Notes: a model not told the origin generated them from the sequence alone. A DNA stretch of 44,897 bases from Lactiplantibacillus paraplantarum (GCF_003641145.1 NZ_CP032746.1:1-44897), one strand, 5' to 3'; numbered from the stretch's first letter, positions 1 through 7,590 are shown. Numbers and translations are program-made.

Positions 1-34
1 ATTTAGTCCATTTTTTGTTGTTAGAACTTAAAAA

Positions 35-114
35 AGTTGCCCAGTCGGCAACTCACAAACAGACACATGCTGGTAAATTACAAAGCAATCATTTAGCCGT
101 GAGGCTTTGTAATT
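35..114 (+). promoter_or_regulatory. Two hairpins in the untranslated leader of repA
   Basis: Two inverted repeats precede the rep gene: 35-53 (7-bp arms, AGTTGCC/GGCAACT, 5-nt loop) and 76-114 (11-bp arms, AATTACAAAGC/GCTTTGTAATT, 17-nt loop). No gene is visible in 1-213. RepA_N replicons often control rep expression with a counter-transcribed RNA and leader attenuation, and these hairpins are the obvious candidates. I see no clear antisense promoter, so the mechanism is inference. Confidence 0.5.
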
Positions 115-213
115 CAGTTAGAGCATATCAGATTTGTATTGTAATGCAAGTCGAATGTTTTAGCAACTCTCTTTTGAGACAGCGTGTGTCAGTCAAGAAA
201 GGGAGTTTTTATT

Positions 214-1332
214 ATGACAAAATCAACAAATTTTAATTACTATGAAGCAGATAACGTATATGGAGCCTTATTTTTCCAGTTCCCTAAGGTATTAATGTAT
301 GGCGAGCAATACAAGCATTTAAGCAATGACGCTAAATTAGCCTATATGGTACTAAAAGACCGATTAGAGTATTCTTTGCGCAATAACTGGGTTGATAGTG
401 AAGGACACGTCTACTTTATCTTTACCAATCAAGAACTAATGGACTTGTTCAATTGTTCAAAGGGAAAAGTCATCAAAATAAAAGCAGAGCTGGAATCAAT
501 CGGATTACTCGTTCAGAAACAAATGGGCTTTAACCCGAAAACTAAGAAAAATGAACCGAATCGCTTATATCTGTCCAAGCTCGATGTGAAAGCAACCGAT
601 GTCTATTTACGCGGCGAATTTGGTCAAAAAAGCTCTCAAACCCTTGCTACGAGCGGAAGTTCAAAAAATGAACTTCCGCGGGAGACCGTTGAAACCCTTG
701 CTACAAGCGGAAGTTCAAAAAATGAACTTCCGCATAAGTTCGTTGACACCAGCTCTCAAACCCTTGCTACGAGCGGAAGTTCAAAAAATGGACTTAATCT
801 ATATAGAGAACCTAAAGAAAGAGACAAAAACAGATACAATATAGATACTCAAAAGTTGAACTTTTCCACAGCACATTTCTCACCAGATGAAATCGAAAAG
901 CAAAACCATGATCTCATAAATCATGCTAATGACTTCTTAACTGATGAAGATACTGGCTTACCGGTTTTCTTAGAACCAGAAGCTGTGCAATTACTTAGCT
1001 TATGGTGTCGAACCCCGCAACAAATGCGGCGCTTCATTGGCATTATCTTAAATGCTAAGTACCGAGTTGAAAAGGATCATCAAGATATTGGCGTCATAAT
1101 CCCGCTTGACGACGAAGCACTAAAACCTTTGATGACTAAAGCCTTAAGACGCTACTTTAACGCCCTAAGAAGCAATGAGAAGCATATCAAGAACGTGGAG
1201 AACTACTTATACGGCACCATGCAAAACCTATTTGGGATTTGGTGGAATAAACAAGCGGCTAGAGAATATGCGGCCAAACACCCCGAAGAAGAAAAGTCGG
1301 CCGACAACGATAACAGTGGGTTGTACTACTAG
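214..1332 (+). CDS. repA: RepA_N family plasmid replication initiator
   Basis: Initiator of theta replication that binds repeats inside its own gene. The product is 372 residues. The N-terminal ~120 residues have the RepA_N winged-helix character: a YGALFFQFPKVLMYGEQY stretch, then a helix-turn-helix around TNQELMDLFNCSKGKVIKIK. The middle is low complexity because it is encoded by the iteron-like repeats at 638-795, and the C-terminal ~150 residues form a separate helical domain, as in the family. The start is the ATG at 214, preceded by AAGAAAGGGAG; an in-frame ATG at 184 lacks a ribosome site. It is transcribed away from the partition genes at the other end of the window, which would be its upstream neighbours on a circle. 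The assignment is firm at family level. Confidence 0.93.
   Translation: MTKSTNFNYYEADNVYGALFFQFPKVLMYGEQYKHLSNDAKLAYMVLKDRLEYSLRNNWVDSEGHVYFIFTNQELMDLFNCSKGKVIKIKAELESIGLLVQKQMGFNPKTKKNEPNRLYLSKLDVKATDVYLRGEFGQKSSQTLATSGSSKNELPRETVETLATSGSSKNELPHKFVDTSSQTLATSGSSKNGLNLYREPKERDKNRYNIDTQKLNFSTAHFSPDEIEKQNHDLINHANDFLTDEDTGLPVFLEPEAVQLLSLWCRTPQQMRRFIGIILNAKYRVEKDHQDIGVIIPLDDEALKPLMTKALRRYFNALRSNEKHIKNVENYLYGTMQNLFGIWWNKQAAREYAAKHPEEEKSADNDNSGLYY
638..795 (+). repeat. Iteron-like direct repeats with palindromes inside repA (candidate oriV)
   Basis: Three direct repeats begin AAACCCTTGCTAC at 638, 692 and 758 (54 and 66 bp apart). Each continues into a palindrome with GCGGAAGTTC and GAACTTCCGC arms around a 7-nt loop. 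Copies 1 and 2 are perfect (653-679 and 707-733); copy 3 (from 773) has lost its right arm. The repeats stay in frame and encode the repeated peptide TLATSGSSKNELP. RepA_N plasmids are known to carry the origin inside rep, so this is the likely initiator-binding origin. Confidence 0.75.
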
Positions 1333-1582
1333 TCCTAAAAGGCTACAAAATCCTTTCTAAGCGGCTTTAAGACTTACTAACCTCTTTATACTTAAGTTAG
1401 ATTTAAATGGCTTAAACAGAAGAATAGGGGCTTTTAAATGAGTGCCAGAGCTAACCAGCTCAAAAGTTCAGCCTTTAGATCAACGCCAAGCTCAAGTGAT
1501 TTGAGGCCAGGGCTTTATCTATTGATGAGGTACTCAAAAGATAGTATAATGGTAGTAGTAAAAGAAAGGAGATGAGACAATC
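1333..1582 (+). promoter_or_regulatory. Intergenic region with promoter for the toxin-antitoxin operon
   Basis: No convincing gene lies in this stretch. A near-consensus promoter is present: TTGATG at 1522-1527, a 17-bp spacer and TATAAT at 1545-1550. It leads into AAAGGAG and the antitoxin ATG at 1583. Antitoxins of this class usually bind their own promoter, but I cannot pick out an operator with certainty. Confidence 0.7.
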
Positions 1583-1864
1583 ATGGCAGTTAAGGAAAAG
1601 AAACGGGTCCAAGTCAAGATTGATAAAGATTTGGCCGATGATACCGAAGCAGTTTTAAGCGAATTGGGCTTAAATCCAACCACGGCCATTAACATGTTTT
1701 ACAAGCGGATTGTTGCTAATGGTGCTTTACCTTTTAATGCGTCTTTAAGCGAAGAAGAAAGAGCTAATTTACGCTTTTTAAAGGCGACCGAAGGGACACC
1801 AGTCACCGAGTTCAAAGACGCTAAAGAGGTCGCTGATTGGCTCAACGATCCAGATGAGGACTAA
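1583..1864 (+). CDS. RelB/DinJ-family antitoxin
   Basis: Antitoxin of a type II pair, 93 residues. The N-terminal half is a ribbon-helix-helix: a basic strand (KKRVQVKIDKDLADDTEAVL) followed by LGLNPTTAINMFYKRIVANGALPF, which is the RelB/DinJ signature. The acidic C-terminal tail (EVADWLNDPDED) is the part expected to wrap the toxin. RBS AAAGGAG sits 7 nt before ATG. Its stop overlaps the start of the toxin gene by 11 nt, so the two are translationally coupled. Expected to bind the promoter at 1522-1550 and repress the operon. A RelB/DinJ-type antitoxin paired with a PemK/MazF-type toxin is a mixed pair, not the textbook RelBE or MazEF combination. Confidence 0.88.
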   Translation: MAVKEKKRVQVKIDKDLADDTEAVLSELGLNPTTAINMFYKRIVANGALPFNASLSEEERANLRFLKATEGTPVTEFKDAKEVADWLNDPDED

Positions 1865-2360
1865 TGACTTAGTCAGCCTATACGTTAGTTTTGTAGAAAC
1901 TAACGGTGGCAAGTCTCGACCAGTTTTAATTCGTCGGGTATCAGAACAGACGGTCGAGGCTTTTAAAATTACTAGTCAGTATGAAAAGAAGTCGGCTTAT
2001 ATCAAGCAACAATATTATCCGATTCAAGATTGGCAATCCGCTGGGTTGAAGAAACCTTCCTGGGTCGATCTTGGTAATATTTATCGCTTTCCCAAAGCCG
2101 GTTTAAACTTTAAAGAAATCGGTCATTTAAGTAAGCTAGATCAAAATAAAATTTCAGATTTTACGCTTGACCTAAAATCAAAAAGAAGAGGTAAGGATCA
2201 AAAGATAATTCAACAGCGATCAAGTAAAAGGAAGCACAAAGAAAGTAAAGCAGAGCTTACACAAAGAATTCAAAAACAGTTAAAAGACTTTGCTAAACAC
2301 AATCCAGAAATTAAGCCAAAAAACAATCCTGAAAATAAAAACGATCGGCCTAGTTATTAG
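1854..2360 (+). CDS. PemK/MazF-type toxin with a C-terminal extension
   Basis: Probable mRNA-cleaving toxin, 168 residues, whereas MazF/PemK toxins are usually about 110-120. Residues 1-~115 carry the family core: a beta strand with the KSRPVLIRR motif, then a strand and helix around YPIQDW and WVDLGNIYRFPK. Residues ~115-168 are a very basic extension ending in AELTQRIQKQLKDFAKHNPE and following residues. That tail closely matches the C-terminus of the ArdC-like protein at 19547-20671. Start ATG 1854 lies inside the antitoxin gene, and no later in-frame ATG fits. The stop lies inside a terminator hairpin. The toxin fold assignment rests on motif recognition. Confidence 0.78.
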   Translation: MRTNDLVSLYVSFVETNGGKSRPVLIRRVSEQTVEAFKITSQYEKKSAYIKQQYYPIQDWQSAGLKKPSWVDLGNIYRFPKAGLNFKEIGHLSKLDQNKISDFTLDLKSKRRGKDQKIIQQRSSKRKHKESKAELTQRIQKQLKDFAKHNPEIKPKNNPENKNDRPSY

Positions 2361-2374
2361 GTTGATCGTTTTTT
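2336..2374 (+). terminator. Terminator of the toxin-antitoxin operon
   Basis: AAAAACGATC and GATCGTTTTTT arms enclose a short loop and end in a T run. The stem overlaps the last codons and stop of the toxin gene. Confidence 0.8.
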
Positions 2375-2442
2375 AATTTATCCGGTTTATGGGCGTTAAC
2401 ATAGTCAGCAAATGTTTTTAAAAGTTCTTCGGTTTGTTCGAC

Positions 2443-2628
2443 CTAGAGGTTATTAGCTTGAAAGTACTTTTCTAATAAAGCCCCTTTTTGAATTAATCGG
2501 CGAGAATGGGCTTTTCGTGCTTGCCGATTTTCATAGTATTTAGATTGCCGTAATTTAAAATCTTTCCGCTCAATTTTTTGTTTTAAACGCGCTTGCTGCT
2601 CGACTAGTTTTTCATATTGATTAGACAT
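2443..2628 (-). CDS. Small basic helical protein of the leading region, unknown function
   Basis: 61 residues, strongly charged and rich in Lys, Arg, Gln and Glu, with heptad character (YEKLVEQQARLKQKIERKDF), so probably one helix or coiled coil. It is the second gene of a two-gene minus-strand unit that diverges from the relaxase across oriT. With the nic on the minus strand it would be among the first DNA to enter a recipient. I do not recognise a characterised family. A role as accessory DNA-binding factor for mobilisation is only a guess from position. Confidence 0.6.
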   Translation of the reverse strand: MSNQYEKLVEQQARLKQKIERKDFKLRQSKYYENRQARKAHSRRLIQKGALLEKYFQANNL

Positions 2629-2650
2629 GGAATTTCCCCATCTCGTATGG

Positions 2651-2860
2651 CTAATGATCTACGGACTTTACCTTTAAAAATTCAGAAAATTGCTTGGCTA
2701 AAAGCTTAATCTGATCGTTAGACAAATTAGCATAATCTAAACTGGCTTGACTGATGATTTGTTTACCTAGCCGTTGTTCAATCTTATTTTTTTCGTCCTT
2801 AATTTTTTGATTAAGGGCTTTTAATTTAGCTTCTTGTTTTTCTAAGTTACTTTGAGACAT
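2651..2860 (-). CDS. Small coiled-coil protein beside oriT, unknown function
   Basis: 69 residues from ATG 2860, chosen because GGAGGG lies just upstream of it; an in-frame ATG at 2893 has no such site. The sequence begins MSQSNLEKQEAKLKALNQKI and is predicted coiled coil for ~45 residues, followed by a short helical domain (NLSNDQIKLLAKQFSEFLKV). It is the first gene of the unit with 2443-2628 and faces away from the relaxase. Small proteins of this kind often sit opposite MobA/MobL-type relaxases in lactobacillar plasmids; some such neighbours are relaxosome or conjugation accessory proteins. The function is not assigned. Confidence 0.65.
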   Translation of the reverse strand: MSQSNLEKQEAKLKALNQKIKDEKNKIEQRLGKQIISQASLDYANLSNDQIKLLAKQFSEFLKVKSVDH

Positions 2861-2989
2861 AACGATCCCTCCAATCATATTAGAAATAATCACCGAAACT
2901 ATATCATATAGGAAACGTTAAGTCAAAGGATAAAAGTTGAAATAGCGAAGCTTAAGGCATACACTAAATTAAAATTAGGGTAATCATCA

Positions 2990-3041
2990 GACCGAGTGAA
3001 ACGAGGTCAATGCGCACTTACACATAGAATGAATTCTATGT
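2990..3041 (-). other. Origin of transfer (oriT), RSF1010-like nic region
   Basis: Read on the minus strand, a perfect 8-bp inverted repeat (ACATAGAA/TTCTATGT, plus-strand 3022-3041) is followed at once by GTAAGTGCGC, the core of the RSF1010/MOBQ nic site. By analogy the cut is between plus-strand positions 3013 and 3012. This is 90-120 bp upstream of a MOBQ relaxase gene, the expected place. The transferred strand would lead with 2443-2860, the toxin-antitoxin genes and rep, and the transfer genes would enter last. An imperfect repeat (GACCGAG..CGAGGTC type) lies on the other side at ~2990-3008. Confidence 0.82.
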
Positions 3042-3071
3042 TGTGATAATCCCAAAAATCCTGTATTAGAA

Positions 3072-3086
3072 GTCGCCGATGGCGAC
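3072..3086 (+). promoter_or_regulatory. Hairpin in the relaxase leader
   Basis: GTCGCC and GGCGAC arms with a GAT loop, 44 bp before the relaxase start. It could regulate relaxase expression or be part of oriT. No T run follows, so it is not a standard terminator. Confidence 0.4.
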
Positions 3087-3129
3087 AACAAAGTCAAGCC
3101 CATAGAATCAAAGTAAAGAGGTGACTAAC

Positions 3130-5190
3130 ATGGCAATATTTCATATTAGTTTTAGTAATATTAGTGCTGGTAAAGGACGAAGTGCGATTGCCAGTGCGGC
3201 TTATCGAAGTGGTGAAAAATTATTTGATGATAAAGAAGGTCGCCGGTATTTCTATGCCCGATCGGTAATTCCAGAAAGCTTTATTTTAACCCCCAAAAAT
3301 TCACCAGAATGGGCCAGTGATCGAGAACAATTATGGAATGAAGTTGAAAAGAACGATCGTAAATCAAACTCACGGTATGCAAAAGAATTTAACGTAGCTT
3401 TACCGGTAGAATTAAGTGAATCCGAACAGAAAGAATTACTGACAAAATATGTGCAAGAAAGTTTTGTCGATCAAGGTATGGTAGCTGACGTAGCAATTCA
3501 TCGCGATCACCCAGACAATCCGCATGCACATGTGATGTTAACCAATCGCCCATTTAACCCCGATGGTAGTTGGGGATTAAAAGCAAAGACGCAGTACATT
3601 AAAGATGAAAATGGCAAGCAACTTTTAACCAAAAGCGGGTTTCCAAAACAAAGAAAAATTTGGTTGGTTGATTGGGATAAAAAGGAAAAAATTAATGAGT
3701 GGCGAAAAAATTGGGCATTGAGTGTTAATCAGTTCTTAGCACAAAAAAATATTCCGGATCGGATTAGTGAAAAATCGTTTGTCGATCAAGGGATTCAAGA
3801 GACACCTACCCAACACGAAGGCATTAACAGCCAAAGAAAAAATCGAAAAGCATTTAATCAACAAGTTAGCGCGCAAAGAAACGCTCAAGCTAAGTATCAT
3901 AATCTTAATGAAAAGATCCGAAATCATGAACATTTTGACGCATTAACTGACGAGCTATCATTTTCCGAAAAGCACACCATTAGCCACCTAAGTCAGCAAT
4001 TGAAAGCCTATGTCGATTTAGAACATTTAGATGATAAACAGCGCATGCTGTTTAATTGGAAAAACAGCTTATTAATCAAACATGCCATTGGTGAAAATGT
4101 AGCCAAACAACTACTGACTATTGACCAGCAAACGACATCACTAGCACAAGCTAACCAGTTGTTAAATAAAGTGGTGGAACGAGCAACGAAAAAGCTTTAT
4201 CCGGAACTTAATTTTGAACAGACAACCGCAGCTGAACGACGGGAACTGATTAAAGAAACTAATAGTGAACAAACGATTTTTAAGGGTAGCGAATTGGCAG
4301 AACGGTTAGCGGATATTCGAAGTGACTTATTAACCCAGCAATTATTGACGTTTACCAAGCGGCCATATACCAGCTGGCAGTTAGTTAATCAGCAGGCCCA
4401 AACAATTGAGAAGCAATTAACCACGGTACTAGCCAAACATGGTCACCAGTTAGACGATTTGAAGCCTACTGATCGGGGCATACTAGCCGCTTATCAACCA
4501 AGCGAACTCGAATTCATTTCTAAAGCGGTCAAAGATTTACGGGTCATTCGGGAAGTTAAAGCCGTGGTGCAAACCCAATACGACAGCATTCTAACGACTG
4601 CTTTTCCGGACAGTGACCTCGATAAGCTAGAGACGATTGACAAGGAGCAAATCTATACCGCTGTGGTTTACTATGATCCAGAATTAAAGCCATTAAGCGC
4701 CAATGATCTTAGTCAATTGCAACAGCAGCCACCGGTAGTCTTTACTAGTCAGCAACACCAAGCCGGTTTGAATTACCTGTTAGGTAAAATGGAATTAAAA
4801 GATATTCAGAACCACCGATTACAACGGGTCTTAAAACATGATGGCACCCGGCAACTGTTTATCGGCGAATGTGGCCAAGATCCTAAGTTGGATAACAAAC
4901 AAATTGAAACTGTGCAAGCCCGTTTGAAACAACAGACAACGCGGTTTGATCAATATAAGCAAGACCAAATTAAGGACTATCAAGCAATCAATTATTACCC
5001 AACTAGCCCGAAAAACTACCTGACTAATATTTTGGACGAAGCCTTAATAGCCATTTTATATGCGAAGAACACAGACTATCTAAGAAAGCAGCAATTACGT
5101 GGCTTAAAAGAGACTGAGTGGGAAATGACGAAAAAGCAACGGCAACACCAAACTCGAAACCGGCATGAAGATGGGGGCAGGCACTTGTAA
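3130..5190 (+). CDS. mobA: MOBQ-family relaxase (MobA/MobL type)
   Basis: Nicks oriT, stays covalently attached to the 5' end and leads the strand into the recipient. The product is 686 residues. The N-terminal domain shows the family motifs: AAYRSGEKL with the probable nucleophile Tyr25, and the metal-binding histidine motif [19 protein letters not shown] with His124, His132 and His134. The long C-terminal ~450 residues are glutamine-rich and helical and show no helicase Walker motif. Start ATG 3130 follows AGAGGTG; a GTG nine bases upstream is in frame but overlaps the ribosome site. It is the first gene reading into the transfer region and acts on the nic at 3012/3013. Confidence 0.93.
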   Translation: MAIFHISFSNISAGKGRSAIASAAYRSGEKLFDDKEGRRYFYARSVIPESFILTPKNSPEWASDREQLWNEVEKNDRKSNSRYAKEFNVALPVELSESEQKELLTKYVQESFVDQGMVADVAIHRDHPDNPHAHVMLTNRPFNPDGSWGLKAKTQYIKDENGKQLLTKSGFPKQRKIWLVDWDKKEKINEWRKNWALSVNQFLAQKNIPDRISEKSFVDQGIQETPTQHEGINSQRKNRKAFNQQVSAQRNAQAKYHNLNEKIRNHEHFDALTDELSFSEKHTISHLSQQLKAYVDLEHLDDKQRMLFNWKNSLLIKHAIGENVAKQLLTIDQQTTSLAQANQLLNKVVERATKKLYPELNFEQTTAAERRELIKETNSEQTIFKGSELAERLADIRSDLLTQQLLTFTKRPYTSWQLVNQQAQTIEKQLTTVLAKHGHQLDDLKPTDRGILAAYQPSELEFISKAVKDLRVIREVKAVVQTQYDSILTTAFPDSDLDKLETIDKEQIYTAVVYYDPELKPLSANDLSQLQQQPPVVFTSQQHQAGLNYLLGKMELKDIQNHRLQRVLKHDGTRQLFIGECGQDPKLDNKQIETVQARLKQQTTRFDQYKQDQIKDYQAINYYPTSPKNYLTNILDEALIAILYAKNTDYLRKQQLRGLKETEWEMTKKQRQHQTRNRHEDGGRHL

Positions 5191-5212
5191 CCTAAATGTA
5201 AAAAAAATAAAT

Positions 5213-5227
5213 GGTGTAAGTTACACC
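5213..5227. promoter_or_regulatory. 15-bp palindrome ahead of the small HTH gene (candidate operator)
   Basis: GGTGTAAGTTACACC is a perfect palindrome around a single central base, in the intergenic space between the relaxase gene and the GTG start at 5273. Its symmetry and position suggest an operator for the small DNA-binding protein encoded immediately downstream. Confidence 0.6.
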
Positions 5228-5272
5228 TTTTAGTGCTAAACTATGACTAAATTAAGAAAGGAGAACTTACAT

Positions 5273-5500
5273 GTGACAGGCAATCAGGAATGGTACAGCC
5301 TAACGCAAGCTAATCATAAGCTGGGGCGTGGCCGAAATTATGTCAGCAACTGGATCAAACGACATCCAGAGTTCCCTGATCAATTTTTGCTTGGTTCAGG
5401 TACCAATAAATTAATATCTGATGAAGGGATAGAGTGGGTTAAAAACCACATAAAAAAAGAGGGCGTCCTCGTAAGCAGTGAAGTTGCTAACGGGGATTAG
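5273..5500 (+). CDS. Small helix-turn-helix protein, probable transfer regulator
   Basis: 75 residues, with helices around WYSLTQANHKLGRGRNYVSNW and then RHPEFPDQFLLG, the pattern of a short excisionase/MerR-like winged helix. Start GTG 5273 is preferred: AAAGGAG lies 9 nt upstream, and the adjacent ATG at 5271 is in another frame and stops at once; the ATG at 5243 has no ribosome site. A 15-bp palindrome lies 46 bp upstream and a hairpin follows the stop. The position between relaxase and transfer operon suggests control of transfer genes. This is inference from fold and place, as I recognise no named homologue. Confidence 0.7.
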   Translation: MTGNQEWYSLTQANHKLGRGRNYVSNWIKRHPEFPDQFLLGSGTNKLISDEGIEWVKNHIKKEGVLVSSEVANGD

Positions 5501-5525
5501 CACCTAGAAATACGCCTTCTAGGTG
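5501..5525 (+). terminator. Hairpin after the regulator gene (attenuator or terminator)
   Basis: CACCTAGAA and TTCTAGGTG form a 9-bp stem with a 7-nt loop directly after the stop codon. There is no T run, so it may be a processing or attenuation element between regulator and transfer operon. A second, wider pairing (GGGTTAG near 5556 with CTAACCC near 5588) lies just before the next gene. Confidence 0.5.
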
Positions 5526-5619
5526 TCACCCTCCTAATAATCCATTTTACCGGGCGGGTTAGGGGAAAGCTAGTTGTTTAATATTTCTAACCCAACAAAC
5601 AACATAAGGAGGTGATCCA

Positions 5620-6231
5620 ATGAAAGTAGAAAGCTGGCAAGGCATTAATGGCAAGCTAGTTCATGATAATCAAAAGGCGATTGTGGTTGATGATGACCAA
5701 GCATTGACTGATCCAAAACAGTTACAAGCAATTTTAGATCAAGACGGCCAGCCAATCGATGAAGTTCGGCAAGCAATGATTAAGAAGACCATTAAACGTC
5801 AGCTAAAAACTCCGCCATTAAAACTTAGGGGCTGGTTTAATCGCCATCAAGACAGTCAAAATGCTAAAAAGACCGAAAAATTGGTAAGTGATAAACCGAC
5901 CCATCAATATAAGCAGATCAAAAACGAAATGACCTTTTTTGGTGAGAGCTTCTTAGAAGGTTTCTTAGGCTTCTATGGCTTAGAAGTTGATAACGCCTTA
6001 GGCCGTTATGAACATAATGTGCATGTCTTAGAGACCCAAGAGCTAGGTCAGTCAGAAAAGGAGTATTACTTAGCCACGAGTGAAAATGGCCGCGTTAATT
6101 TAGCTACTGACCCATTACCAAGCCAGCAAATTGCCGAGGAACAATTGGATAAATTCTATCAGCGTGAGCCAGAAGAAACGCAGGCAGAATCGGTTCAATT
6201 ACGGTCACAGGAAGACGGGAAGGAGGAATAA
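5620..6231 (+). CDS. Conserved transfer-region protein of unknown function
   Basis: 203 residues, cytosolic: no signal peptide and no membrane helix. The N-terminal half has short acidic and basic blocks (VVDDDQALTDPKQLQAILDQ; KKTIKRQLKTPPLKLRGWFNRH). The centre holds an aromatic, glycine-rich segment (MTFFGESFLEGFLGFYGLEV), and the C-terminus is Glu/Gln rich. RBS AAGGAGG is 7 nt before ATG. It is the first gene of a tightly spaced run, with its stop 1 bp before the pilin-like gene, so it is very probably part of the secretion machine or its control. I cannot assign a function. Confidence 0.65.
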   Translation: MKVESWQGINGKLVHDNQKAIVVDDDQALTDPKQLQAILDQDGQPIDEVRQAMIKKTIKRQLKTPPLKLRGWFNRHQDSQNAKKTEKLVSDKPTHQYKQIKNEMTFFGESFLEGFLGFYGLEVDNALGRYEHNVHVLETQELGQSEKEYYLATSENGRVNLATDPLPSQQIAEEQLDKFYQREPEETQAESVQLRSQEDGKEE

Positions 6232-6232
6232 C

Positions 6233-6568
6233 ATGAAGTTCAACAAAGTAAAAGCGTTAGCAACTACTGGAGCCACCACAATTTACTTGGGATTGATGAA
6301 CGCTCAGGTTGTTTTGGCGGCGGACGGTGGCGAAGTTAAAAGTAAGCTCACCCAAGCTGGTAAGACAATTCAAGGTATTTTAACCGGGTTGGTCGTTTTA
6401 GTCGGGATTTGTGTGGCGCTATTTATTATTATCAAAAGAATGCCTGACGCAGACGATCCGCGAGAGAAATCTGAAGTTTATCACGCGGTTGGTCGGGTGG
6501 CTGGTTTAGTGGCCTTAGCGGCAGCCATTATCTGGCTATTACCTTGGGTTTACAGCCTATTCACTTAA
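6233..6568 (+). CDS. CagC/VirB2-like small membrane subunit of the type IV secretion system
   Basis: 111 residues. It has an N-terminal signal peptide (ATTGATTIYLGLMNAQVVLA) with probable cleavage near LAA-DGG, then a short linker and two membrane helices (~44-64 and ~85-108) separated by a charged loop (KRMPDADDPREKSEVYH). This is the layout of VirB2-type pilin-like subunits and of the CagC-like family in Gram-positive conjugation clusters. Start ATG 6233 follows GGAGG; longer readings run back into the preceding gene without a ribosome site. Expected to form the channel or a surface assembly with the VirB3-like and VirB6-like proteins. Family membership is inferred from topology and gene order. 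Confidence 0.75.
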   Translation: MKFNKVKALATTGATTIYLGLMNAQVVLAADGGEVKSKLTQAGKTIQGILTGLVVLVGICVALFIIIKRMPDADDPREKSEVYHAVGRVAGLVALAAAIIWLLPWVYSLFT

Positions 6569-6588
6569 TTTAAAAAGGAGCCTGCCAA

Positions 6589-6951
6589 ATGAAGAAAGGG
6601 AAAGAATTTATCTTCCCAGAGAACGTAGATAAAGATTACGGGATCTGGAAAGACTACACCTTGAAGGATTTTGGCTATGCGGCGCTGGCAGGACTAGTGG
6701 GCTTAATTTTTATTGCGATCCCACCCTATGGTCTGATCTTAGTCCTGATAAAAATAGTGATTGTTGTCTTAGCCATGACGATTGTCATGGCTATTTTAAC
6801 AATTAGGCCAGTTGCGGCGCGGAAGAATATTAAAGTGCGGGATAACTTTAAGTTGAAACGCCGCTATGCCAATGGTCAGAAACTGTTTTATTTAAAACCG
6901 AAGAAGCGAGGTGAACTAAATGCGTTTGAAGAAGAGCAAAACCGCCAATAA
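6589..6951 (+). CDS. PrgI/VirB3-like membrane protein of the transfer channel
   Basis: 120 residues with a cytosolic N-terminus (FIFPENVDKDYGIWKDYTLKD), two closely spaced helices (~28-48 and ~50-73) and a basic C-terminal tail. This is the size and topology of PrgI/TrbD/VirB3-type proteins, which sit next to the VirB4 ATPase and help assemble the inner-membrane complex. RBS AAGGAG; the last 32 nt overlap the next gene, implying translational coupling with the VirB4 pair. Confidence 0.72.
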   Translation: MKKGKEFIFPENVDKDYGIWKDYTLKDFGYAALAGLVGLIFIAIPPYGLILVLIKIVIVVLAMTIVMAILTIRPVAARKNIKVRDNFKLKRRYANGQKLFYLKPKKRGELNAFEEEQNRQ

Positions 6952-7579
6952 AACAGCCAAGCTAGATTGGGATTATCAACCGCCTAAAATCAATGGTGGC
7001 AAAGAGACCATTGATGACATGAGCTTGGTGGTGGGTATGTATGGTAATTACGAAGTTACCAAAACCGGTAATCTCGTTGGCATTTTGGAAGTTAGTGGGA
7101 TCAACCTTGATCTACTTAATGAAACCGAACAACAGGACGTTTTTGAGGACTATGGTGCGTTTCTCATGAGTACCTTAGGTGAAGGCGTTGATGACACGTT
7201 ACAGTTCTTAGAACCGACGATTCCCGTCAATATGACGGCTTATCTCAATGGTCTCAAACGGCGGTATCTCGCCTTACAAAAAGGCCACCCGGAGCAACAG
7301 TTCAAAATCCAGCTCATAGCCAGTTACTTGGATCACTTTACTAAAGTCCAAGAATCCAAAAACATGACAACTAAGCAACATCTGCTAATCGTTAAGGTGC
7401 CAATTAAAGACAAAAGTGTTAAGAGCTTAAACCTAGCGGTCACTCATTTAGACGAAAAGATCGAACAGGTTAAACGGGATATTGAAAATGCGTTAACGGA
7501 CTTTGATGTGACGGCCAAAGTTTTGACTAGTCAGGAAGTCCAAGAGATTTTAAAGAACTTAATCAATTTTAATGGATAG
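6920..7579 (+). CDS. TrsD/TraD-like protein, partner of the VirB4-type ATPase
   Basis: 219 residues, soluble. It opens with a basic segment, then a domain around MSLVVGMYGNYEVTKTGNLVGILEVSGINLDLLNETEQQ, which resembles the extreme N-terminal region of VirB4-class ATPases. No Walker motifs. In the staphylococcal trs and lactococcal tra clusters a TrsD-size protein precedes TrsE in the same way. It likely forms a complex with the ATPase encoded 11 bp downstream. Start ATG 6920 is supported by GAGGTG and lies within the previous gene. Confidence 0.75.
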   Translation: MRLKKSKTANKTAKLDWDYQPPKINGGKETIDDMSLVVGMYGNYEVTKTGNLVGILEVSGINLDLLNETEQQDVFEDYGAFLMSTLGEGVDDTLQFLEPTIPVNMTAYLNGLKRRYLALQKGHPEQQFKIQLIASYLDHFTKVQESKNMTTKQHLLIVKVPIKDKSVKSLNLAVTHLDEKIEQVKRDIENALTDFDVTAKVLTSQEVQEILKNLINFNG

Positions 7580-7590
7580 GGGGAAACAGG

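Noticed and set aside
638..795. CRISPR-like repeats
   Set aside because: Only three repeats with unequal spacing inside an intact rep gene, in frame and palindromic. They fit iterons, and there are no cas genes.
1438..1575. 45-codon reading between rep and the antitoxin
   Set aside because: It has no ribosome site and runs through the toxin-antitoxin promoter.
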